Assembly (NCBI GenBank): GCA_002205965.3
Contig: NADL03000523.1
Span: 310,001 to 374,000 of the forward strand
DNA: 64,000 nt
DNA from: Kappaphycus alvarezii
Lineage: Eukaryota; Rhodophyta; Florideophyceae; Gigartinales; Solieriaceae
Direction: 5' to 3'
The notes beneath the pieces are model-generated. The model saw nothing but the letters and a program-made list of their open reading frames with translations. It was not told the DNA's origin and made no database searches. The position numbers and the translations under genes are program-made. This document shows, piece after piece, positions 55,640 through 64,000 of the stretch. Position 1 is the stretch's first letter. Each line of letters opens with the position of its first letter.

Positions 55640-58300
55640 AACATTCAGATACAAAGAAATGCCTTCTGGTCTCATCATGACACCAACTACATTTCAAGGA
55701 ACGATGGACAAGTTTTGAGGAGAATCCCATATGCAGGGGTGTACATGGATGATGTTTTGGTAGTCTAAAAACTTGGATTAGCAAATTTCGGATTTCAAGA
55801 AAGTAGTAGAGAGAATATCAGAGTTAAGCTTGAAAATAAAATTGAGCAAATGTTTACTTGCCCATTACTGCATCGAGCCACTAATACAGATTTTAGATCG
55901 GGAGAAACGAAGTTTTAGTCGTATAAAAACGAGAAATATCGAACTTGCACCGGGACTGATTCAAAGATTGAAGTTCTGAGCTTTGTTTGTCTAGCTCCGA
56001 ATTACCAAGGGTTTATCAAATACATATTCATGACGGCAGCGCCAAAGGATGCTGGAACTGCCGGGCAAGAGATAATTTTCTGGAGCAAGGAAATGAAAGG
56101 ATCATTCTATAACTTACAACGAAGCTATGCGCCCCTCCAGTGCTTGCCACTCAAGACTACTTGCGAATACTAACTTTTTCCTATTCGTAACTTCAAAATG
56201 ATTGTTATGGGAGGAAAGGGAGCTTGGGATCGGATTGCTTCGTTAAAGCAGGATTTCCGTCATCAGCTTCTACAGTAACATTTGCTTATGTTTCCGTACG
56301 TTGAAAGGACCATTGATTCCCGAAGAAGATTAACAATTATTAAGAAGAGTTATTTTCTCGTTGCGAAACGGCGATTTATGAATTTGGATCCTAATTTTGT
56401 TTAATACTATATTATTCTGTTGAAATGTATGCGGAACTAGCTAGCATGGAGCTGTGGCAAACCTATCTCCATGTCGTAGGTCCAGCTTTTTTCTTTCACA
56501 AGGACTTTTAAGATGTATACCTGAGAATTAAAAAACTAACCACGGACATGTCATAAATAATAGTACCGTACCAGATATCGGAACCCCATCGTATACCTCT
56601 CAATAGCGTAAGTGCGGGTAGAAAAGATAGTTTTCCTGAGGCAGTAATGATGACGCAAGGAGGACCTTTGCAGTATCATAAAGAATAATACCCCCAGAAG
56701 ATGTTCTGGACATACCCCGAGAGGGCTTTATAAAGGACCCAATACGCACAGAAACGGTCGTGAACGTCCACAGAGAGAAAACAGCTCATCTTCATCTATA
56801 CCTCTCTTCCATGATCTTGCACAGAATTCAGCCGGTAGAAGGAGAATAAATTTAGGCTGCGCAATATCGCTGAGGACGCGAAAGATGATCAAGTCATTTA
56901 TTATTTCATCATAAGCACCTATCATGATTTAGGGCGATACGCGGACCGCATTTATCATATAATTATTTATTCTTAATGATGCTTGTCTTCATTTCTTATA
57001 TATATCCATTTCTCCGGCACCTTCCGCATTAGTTTGCATATCACATAATTCATTTCTTAGGAGATTCGCAAAGGTCACCGAGGAATATTTTTTCCAACCT
57101 GGCTTTTATTTTATCAAAACCAAGCATGAGGATAAGGTACAAAGTGAAGTACCAGTGACGCGTATTTAATTTTGTCAATATCGCAATGGTAATCAAATGC
57201 ATTCGTATCCCTGTGAAAAGCTGTATATTTTAGCAATAAGGCAATTTACAATAACAGAAATAGCAGGAGTAAAATGACGAGTCGGGAGGTTCGTCTTGAG
57301 CTGGAGGGCTTGTTACTACGAAAAAGGTCCTTTCCGGAAATCTTTGCCCACTTCATCTCGAGATCCATCCTTAACCTCTCCTTCTTCAAGAAAATTGTCC
57401 TACCGTTTCCTTGAAAAAATAAATCCCAAACACCCCTATCTTTTTTATTCCAAATTCACTGCATAAATCCATTTTATGTATTTATTGTTCAGTTTGTGTT
57501 CCCCCTTTTTCGACATGAAATCCTTTGATTCGTGATATGCTTCGCACTCCAAATTTATTTTCGATATTTTGTCAAGAATTATTTATTTATTTATGCCTCA
57601 ATGAATGCAAATTCAAAACCACAACGTTGCCTCGTGTTTATTCATTCCGCCCGAGGACGGGAACTTTTTAAAAGACATTACCCTATTTGGAGTTAGCTAG
57701 CAACGTCGTTGAAGCAAAAGTACTACAATTAACCAGTCCATAGGCTCACCGAATATGTCCTCAACATGACTAAACTACGCCTGTGTCACACTATCGCAAG
57801 TAATCCAGGGCCCTCCGTCCAATCAACCGAATAGCTTTGATGACTAACTGGTCAACAGACCAGAAAGCTGGACCACTAATGTGCTCGATAGTGGGTACGC
57901 TGTCATTATTTCGAGGAGGCAGAACAGGCAGGGAAGCCAGAGGAGATGGAGGCAGATATGCAGAGATGGTAGGATGAAGAGGATTGTGCGTACCCGTGGG
58001 ACACCCTGGTGCACAGCAAAGGGTAGCTAATTTAGAAGAAGATTGAATACGGAGGGTGTAATCGTAGTCTCAGACTCCTCTGTTGCGGATAAAGCAAATT
58101 TTGAGGATCGTGAAGAGGAATTAGAGGAACTTGATATGTATTAAGGGGATATCTATCATTTTGGGCAATTTGATAGATTTATCAAGGACTGCATTGGGTT
58201 AGGGATATCTTGGTGGACTTTTTTGGCACTCCCTCGAGGGAGAGGATTGCGCGGAGGATATCTAGATATTTGTCCTGATACTAATTTCTGTTAGTCGTTC
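55640..58300 (+). mobile_element. Ty3/gypsy fossil copy iii: RT, pol remainder and 3' tail
   Basis: Plus strand. The RT segment starts FRYKEMPSGL at about 55643 and includes the catalytic VYMDDVLVV box at about 55740-55765, then LSLKIKLSKCLL and a decayed RNase H entry to about 56.17 kb. The middle (56.2-57.3 kb) is too decayed to split into domains; integrase is expected there by gene order. The tail at 57290-58270 aligns with copies i and ii and includes IYHFGQF just before the LTR. Broken, with many breaks; old. It shows that the tail shared by the three copies belongs to a gypsy element with pol upstream. Confidence 0.6.
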
Positions 58301-58620
58301 TCTTCGACAAGATTCCATTTAATTCATTTTACGGAATTTAGTGTGTTTATTAGACTTTAGTTTTAGCCAAAAAGTGTATATAAGTTCGGAAAAATTCTTC
58401 TCCTGGGGAAAAAAAGCATGTTGGCAGAAAACTTTGAGTGCCAACCCAAGTAATGCAGAAGTTGAACTTCAAATTATTCCTTAAGAAGCTTTCATTTTAC
58501 GTAAGTACTTGATAATATTTAGTTGACTCTGACCCTTCTATAGCCACTTGTAGCCTCTTGTCCCCCCGTCCCTATTCACCTCTTACCTTTCCCAAAAACT
58601 TACTTATGTAGCATTTATAT
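58300..58620 (+). repeat. Ty3/gypsy LTR, copy iii
   Basis: Contains the TATA-type GTGTATATAAG at about 58374-58384 and a pyrimidine-rich end (CCTCTTGTCCCC, CACCTCTTACC) matching the end of LTR copy i at about 4600-4660. Ends uncertain. Confidence 0.5.
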
Positions 58621-60880
58621 TGCTTGCATCACCTCGAACAGTAGTTTGGAAGTATAATTCGATAATTAAAGTCTAACGAGATATTTTTAAAGGCAATTTT
58701 GGCGACTTAAAAAGTTATACTCGGTTCCGATGAGATAGCTCGCCTTTGTAACAAAGTTAACTTTTTTCGAGCTGATCAAGGTAAAAGCATTTCACATCGC
58801 AAGCATAGAAGCTATGAATATAACCTTTGCTCTATGCAGCAGTCAAGCCATATTTATATGTGGCTATTTGGTAAAATTCTCCATCCCGGATTAACCAAGA
58901 TTTCCAGAAACGTTTTTGTCCTCGACTGAATTCTCGAACCGACAAAGTATGTTAATTTTTGTTGTTCTTTATTTACGGAAGCAGTGCGAGAATATTGATC
59001 TTCAGGACCGTAGGAATCTTGATTGATAAGAGGGGTACGAAGACCTTTTTTTAGTACTTATATGCTAAATTCTTCGGCGTTAAGATTTTATTCATCACCT
59101 GTTCAGAAATTAGCTGCTATTTTACGATTTTCGTGGTAAAAAAATCTCAGATAGAGTGAAAAACTCACGTTCATACGATATTTCACGAAATATTTTGCCA
59201 GAGTTAGGCAAAAACTTCAAATTAGTGGAAAAATACAGTGCCAGAGGTAAGCAAAGATTTCAAATAGTTGTAAAACAATGTATCAGCCGTAAAACATTCA
59301 GAAATTCTGTCGATTACTTAAGTTCCAGTCATCAACTTAATTGAAATCAAATTATCTAGGATGCGGTTTCAGTAAATTCAATCAGTAACGTCGTGGGGTA
59401 CACGTTCCAGTGCAATTTCAGACATAATTATATCTGATGCATCTCCAGAGCTAGTTCGGTCCATGTTGACTACTTATTTGGAAGGGAAACTTACAAGAAA
59501 ATCACCTTAACAAAATTTGTGGCTTTGAAACACAAATAAATCGAGAGTTGAACACATAGACGGGAATTAGATTCCTCTTTGATAAATCGATGTAGGTGTA
59601 ATGGAGAATGAGCTCATTGGAATCGCATGGTGAGGATAATTGAAGCAAGTAGTATTACAGACCAAAAGGTATGAAATTTTGCTGCTTGAAATCTACTGCA
59701 AGCCCTGCAATCTGAGCTGGCAATGTCTTGCACAACTACCTTCTGCTTTGCTTGATGGGGGTGAATCCCCCTAGTTGCGTTAATAACACATTTGTACTTA
59801 TTGTTGAAGGCTGATGATTCTTCTCTTGGACTTGCATCGCTACCCGGTTCGCAAGCTCTTGTACTGACTTTTTCGGATCCCATTGCCTTTTGCATGTTAG
59901 TACAGTACTGTGTAAAACTGAACTCAATAAATATCCCGAAAATATCTAGTAGATACAATATTCAGGAATTTCTGCTGAGCTGTAAACAATGTTAATGTAT
60001 GCTGTCACAGTAGTGCCATGATTGCATAGCGGGATAAATAGTAGCGGCAATGCTTAACAGAAAATTTTGAAATTTTTGAATGATGAGTACAAAGAAAAGC
60101 TTTTAGCACCCCAAATAGGTTCATACCACATTTGCCTTGATTTTAGCTAAAAAATAATATTTATACCATCTCTTGAATTTATGAATTTTAGTTAGTTGGA
60201 GAAAAGGTGTCCCTTTAGAAGATTTGCTTGGTCACAATTCAGAAAGGTCTCCTCAACCGAATTTGAAATGAACGTCTGTAGAAATGCCCACCTTTAATTA
60301 AAATTGATCCGGAACAGGGACATAACAGGGAGAACACGGGAGGTTCATTTATTCTAACAGATAAGCTGGCTGATACCCCGTTAACCTGTATAGTAGTATA
60401 CAGAAACATAACCTGACTTGAACAACCCGCATGAGGCGAATTGTGGCCTCGTGAGTTAGTGTCTGAAATGTCACAAGCTTTCTGAGTAGAGATTTCTGGT
60501 ATATTCCTAAAACTGTACCAATCTTTGTTGTTCTTTATTCGATTGCACGGTTTACAAAAAAATGGAGATTTTTTGTGCCTTTTCTTGCACTCTTAATGAG
60601 AAAAAACATTTGTCGCTACATATGGCAAACCCGGAGCGGTTTAAAATTTTAAACTGTGTCGAAACATTGTCTTCATGGGGTAGGTCGTTCATGGGGTTCA
60701 TTTTTTGAGGTTTTCATTGCGAAGGATGATTGGTACTGTAAATGGGGTTGAGCTAGAGATAATAGCAAAGAGGCCGAGACAGCGAAGCGACTGATGTACC
60801 CTGATGTAACCTGGTTCATGGGGCTAAACAGGGCGGTTTATAGGGTAGATTTATTGCGAAAGATGCAAGGATTATAACTC
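58621..60880. other. No recognisable gene; some internal repetition
   Basis: Short frames only (114 codons at 59614-59958 minus, overlapped by others). Words TTTGTTGTTCTTTAT occur at about 58955 and 60525. At 60680-60860 two similar stretches with TTCATGGGG and TTGCGAAAGATG or TTGCGAAGGATG follow each other. Confidence 0.4.
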
Positions 60881-60982
60881 ATACTAACTTGCATTCAAAC
60901 CTTGTCGCAAGATCTAAAATACAAATAATGGAGCGTGTCCACCAACTAAGAAGAGGAAGCTGGAGAAGGGAGAAAGGTTTAA

Positions 60983-61053
60983 GTGTTTTACTCTTGGAAG
61001 ATATATCCGGTCTATCCCATGGTTTTCCAGACAACCGCAATCGACTCAAAAAG
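60983..61053 (+). repeat. LINE-linked short module, copy 4
   Basis: About 71 bp containing GGTTTTCCAGACAACCGCAA. It forms an inverted pair at about 90% by eye with 62657-62729, flanking LINE remnant E. It starts a plus-strand open stretch at 60889-61173, perhaps the 5' coding part of another LINE copy. Confidence 0.65.
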
Positions 61054-61336
61054 TGCTTCAATCCAATAAACAAGCCTCTTTTAGCTGCCATACTATATAA
61101 GTTCAAACATTCCGCAGCTTTTCTCAGAAAGTACGGCCATCTCAAACTCCCTGCAAATTCAAAGAACTCATAACTTTTGCATCATTCGCAGTAAACCAAC
61201 CCTCTTCCCTGTTATGTCTAGTTCCACCCTGTTCCCCCGAATCTACCAGTCGTCCGTTTCAGTATAAGCCCCATTACCCCTTTAAATAAACAAACATACG
61301 CTTTTATTAAATGGTCACTAAACCAAGCTAGGTCAC

Positions 61337-62026
61337 TCAAGCATCAGATGATGTGAGAGACAAAGCACGGCGAGATACGGCATGAGCCGCCAGCTGTAGA
61401 ACGAGGGAGGCGATGGCGGTGACCAATCGGTGGTATTCATCAGGTGGGGGTTTCCCGCGGCGGAGTGCGAAAAAGGAGGCGACTTTGGCTAGGGCCTCAC
61501 GGGCAGGTTTGCCGATGGCTCCGTGAGTTTCGAATCCAAGAGGATAGAATTGGGCTCGTATCGTCCCAGAGAGGGCAGCGTAATGCACAGTTTTCGGGGC
61601 TTCAATGGGCGGGGTAGCCCCTCCGGAGGTCTTACGAAAGTGGGAGATGGCCGGTGCGGTGCAGGGGCTTGCAATGAAGACGTCAAGTGCGCAGGGACGT
61701 GAGGAGAATTCGATGTCGTCAATGAGGATGTCCATTCGGCGGCGTCCCGAGTACGGGAGATGGGCTTCGCAGTACGGGAGATGGGCTTCGCAGGGGAAGG
61801 TATATTCGAGCTTCGGGCGCAACAGTACAGAAGGATGTCGGAGGAGGGTATACAGTTTGTCTCGAAGGTGGTTGTGGCGTCGGAGGAAACCCTCCATTGC
61901 TGGGCTGTGGATAGCATGTCTCCCGAGTGGGTCGAGGAGGGGCGGGGGTCGAGCTTGGAAGAGTGCACACCGGGGGCAGTGGTCCCGGCCGTTGAAGACG
62001 GGGTGACCAAGTCGAAGCAGGATCAT
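61337..62026 (-). mobile_element. LINE remnant E, best preserved C-terminal knuckle and nuclease-like domain
   Basis: A 229-codon open frame without internal stops. In order: CPRC, then DPLGRHAIHS with RRHNHLRDKL (zinc knuckle in which the expected final cysteine of HAL-x-C is serine), RRRMDILIDD followed 15 residues after the first aspartate by ALDVFIASP, then FYPLGFETHGAIGKPAREAL and a C-terminal helix ending at the stop. The aspartate pair spaced like R-x-D...D fits the restriction-like nuclease that nicks target DNA in R2/CRE-type LINEs; this is inference from arrangement. RT is missing upstream. A 21-bp in-frame duplication adds CEAHLPY twice. The long open frame suggests this is the youngest LINE piece here. 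Confidence 0.65.
61751..61792 (-). repeat. Perfect 21-bp tandem duplication in LINE remnant E
   Basis: GTACGGGAGATGGGCTTCGC plus A, twice head to tail (61751-61771, 61772-61792). It keeps the reading frame and repeats seven residues (CEAHLPY). Confidence 0.9.
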
Positions 62027-62039
62027 GTATGTCCAGCTT

Positions 62040-62265
62040 TAAATAAACCCTATTCAGGGCCTATTCAGGTATGTACAGTAAGTGGTTACCCTACTTACAG
62101 TAGTCCTAGTCTGCGATTGTCTTAGCAGGAGAGTCAAGTATACCAACCCATTGAAGTAAACCCAATTTACCCTATTCAGAGATTGTTGTTATCAGGAAAA
62201 TTAAGTTAACCACCCTATTTAGCCCTATTCAGCCCTAAACGCTTAACTCCACCATCTGATTTTAT
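62040..62265 (+). repeat. CCCTATTCAG-rich interrupted repeat
   Basis: CCCTATTCAG or one-base variants recur at about 62049, 62172 and 62227, with CCTATTCAG at 62061 and CCCTATTTAG at about 62214, mixed with TTACCCTA words. It separates the nuclease part of LINE remnant E from its 5' module, where the RT should be. Confidence 0.6.
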
Positions 62266-62538
62266 CTACCTATCTACGGACCTGACCCCGGACCCTACTT
62301 TTCCAAAGCTCGATTTTCATTTTGTTCCGCTTGCTTTCGACTCTTTTGCCGCGCCCTGTAAGTCAACCTCTGGGGTGATTGAGACCCATGCGAAATTGAT
62401 ATCGCGACGACTGTTCTGTACACAAGCGGCGGCCCTTGACCATCTGCGGCAACGAATCTCGTCGACCATATGGTCTATCTTTGCAACATCGATCCTAGCG
62501 CGTACTCCCAAGCTGGGCAGCAACGAACTTCAACTATC

Positions 62539-62868
62539 TTAGCTTACACTGTCAGCTAGGCTTGTACGCCTTTTATAATACATGAAGTAAATATGATGGC
62601 CTGAAGGTAGCATTTTAGGAAGCGTAGTTCCTTCCCCATTACGCTGTAGGTATAACCTTTTTGAGTCGATTGCGGTTGTCTGGAAAACCATGGGATAGGT
62701 CGGAAATATCTTCCAACAGTAAAACACCCAAACGCTGCAGCAGAGTAAATATGATTGCACATCTACGGTCCTATTATATTGGACGGTTGTCTTTCGCCTT
62801 CTATTTGCTTGATTTCGCAGTATTTGCTGTACGGGTAATTTCGTGCTCTTCAAGAAAGTCAGCCCCAC
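62539..62868 (-). mobile_element. LINE remnant E, 5' coding piece with module copy 5
   Basis: A minus-strand open stretch of 109 codons includes FYCWKIFPTYPMVFQTT, similar to FYSWKILPIYLIDFQTN in LINE remnant C (about 6900). The shared module lies at 62657-62729. It supports a LINE copy on the minus strand from about 62.87 to 61.34 kb with the RT-coding part lost. Confidence 0.55.
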
Positions 62869-63096
62869 TCCCCCTGCTGTAGTTCTCGAAGCTGATCGGG
62901 CAGGTAAATTGACAAACCGCCCTCTTCGTTTCGTATCCTCCGCATTAAACCTTTCCCGATTTTTAGCTTTCCAACGTTTCGTGGCAAGAATACTCTCTAT
63001 TTCGCTGTAACAAAAGGCCCCGGAAATGGGCGAAATCAGCCATAGCTCAGCTGCTGATCAACCTAGTGCTAATATCATAAATTTCTATGTTCGACT

Positions 63097-63162
63097 CTCG
63101 CAATACACTCTCTTTTGAGAAGAGAGTGTACACTCTCTTTTGAGAAGAGAGTGTATTGCGAG
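63097..63162. repeat. 66-bp near-perfect palindrome built of two hairpins
   Basis: CTCGCAATACACTCTCTT reads outward to its complement AGAGAGTGTATTGCGAG around a central GTAC at 63128-63131. Each half contains its own smaller inverted repeat (ACACTCTC ... GAGAGTGT around TTTTGAGAA). A further small hairpin (ATTCTTTTGAGAAT) follows at about 63166-63179. Confidence 0.9.
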
Positions 63163-63291
63163 ATTATTCTTTTGAGAATAAGCAGTGATTTGCCCCGCTA
63201 GAAGGGTCATACGACGAAGTAAATTACCCCATCATCACCCCCATGATTTGGTCCATTGGGTCTGTTCTAATATCATCACATACTCTCAAAA

Positions 63292-63812
63292 GCGTTTAAT
63301 CTCCAAGTGACGCAGGCGCGACAGGCTTCCACCTGCCGCCCGCATTCGTAGTTAATTTTTGAATACCCTCCGCACGATTCTGTGCCACACTGCACAACTC
63401 GTAACAGATGTACCGCCCAAAAGCTTGTCTCCTGAAGCTTGCAAATTACGACTACAGAATACGCATCTCTTAGAACAGCCTGGTGGTAAATCTTTACGAG
63501 GTGTACAGTGTTATTCAGAAGCGTAGTCCCGTAGCCCTCGCGAGCTCCTCGCCGAGACAACAATCAATGTTCAAATCGGCACTAAGGTGACTCTCTTGAT
63601 AATGTTACATTAAATATGTGAGCAATCTAGTTTGGTTCTGTTGAAAGCCACTTTAACCACTCGAGAAAAACGCAGTGACGTCTACTGGGTGGTAAATCTT
63701 TACGAGTTGTACAGTATGACACAGAAGCGTGCGGAGGGTATTTAGAAACTAACTACGAATGCGGGCGGCAGGTGGAAGCCTGTCGCGCCTGCGTCACTTG
63801 TAAATTAAACGC
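63292..63812. mobile_element. 521-bp foldback (MITE-like) element
   Basis: Begins GCGTTTAAT and ends ATTAAACGC. The arms of about 115 bp (63292-63405 and about 63700-63812) are inverted copies at roughly 90% or better by eye, sharing GTGACGCAGGCGCGACAGGC and CGCCCGCATTCGTAG. A direct copy of part of the right arm (GGTGGTAAATCTTTACGAG) lies inside at about 63481-63520. No transposase is encoded; a 95-codon minus frame at 63276-63563 is a by-product of the arm. Family not identified. Confidence 0.75.
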
Positions 63813-64000
63813 AAAACGGGTAAAGAAGTAGCGAAGCTCCTGTTGAGGGGAGGAACCTCGACAGGAAGCAGCGAAGGAAGCAATGCGGAAGAAACACTGG
63901 CCGTCGTCGCCCAAGGCACCATAGATATCAATCCCGGCAGGGGAGAGGCGGGTATCGTCTTGTTCGCAGTAGTCGCAGTAAGGACTATTCTATTGCGTCT
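63813..64000. other. Window edge, GC-richer flank
   Basis: Open on the plus strand in part but too short to judge. Contains an inverted CTCCTGTTGAGG ... CCTCGACAGGA pair at about 63838-63873. Confidence 0.35.

Noticed and set aside
1-64000. Bacterial operons, CRISPR arrays, riboswitches or rRNA
   Set aside because: No spaced direct-repeat array, no dense collinear ORFs with ribosome binding sites and no rRNA-like sequence; element content is eukaryotic.

Overview
This window is eukaryotic and consists almost entirely of old, nested transposable elements. I recognise no host housekeeping gene, rRNA, tRNA or CRISPR array. The mix is non-LTR retrotransposons (LINEs) with a C-terminal zinc-knuckle and nuclease-like region, Ty3/gypsy and Ty1/copia fossils, one Tc1/mariner element and several palindromic or foldback pieces. 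That suits a repeat-rich fungus, a fungus-like protist or another repeat-laden eukaryote; the sequence alone does not let me name the taxon. Base composition is mixed, with a conspicuous AT-rich, gene-free stretch at about 45.7-49.9 kb.

Layout. 0.4-2.0 kb: two LINE 3' ends (minus strand). 3.6-4.7 kb: gypsy tail plus LTR, abutted by a longer LINE copy at 4.7-7.3 kb (minus). 9.6-13.4 kb: copia fossil (minus). 17.3-18.0 kb: LINE 3' end (minus). 18.65-29.56 kb: a gypsy tail and LTR interrupted by a 9.6-kb block that begins and ends with inverted copies of a second LINE family; an unrecognised decayed coding region lies inside the block. 29.6-30.3 kb: an intact 237-codon ORF. 31.85-32.35 kb: gypsy RT fossil. 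32.7-36.65 kb: copia fossil (plus). 36.85-39.3 kb: a decayed gene resembling an N4/N6-type DNA methyltransferase, split by a Tc1/mariner element whose 205-bp inverted repeats have the IR/DR layout. 40.0-42.2 kb: a long unrecognised minus-strand coding region. 45.0-45.5, 50.0-50.4 and 53.2-53.5 kb: small intact ORFs. 51.5-52.36 kb: copia RT/RNase H piece. 55.6-58.6 kb: gypsy pol, tail and LTR. 61.0-62.9 kb: LINE C-terminus with the longest open LINE frame. 63.1 and 63.3-63.8 kb: a nested palindrome and a foldback element.

The elements do not act together as an operon or pathway; the relations are insertional. The two best leads for new biology are the methyltransferase-like gene with the unrecognised ORF upstream on the same strand (36.85-42.2 kb), and the 9.6-kb inverted-end block inside an LTR (19,502-29,142). 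Product calls rest on motif recognition by eye and need profile searches.
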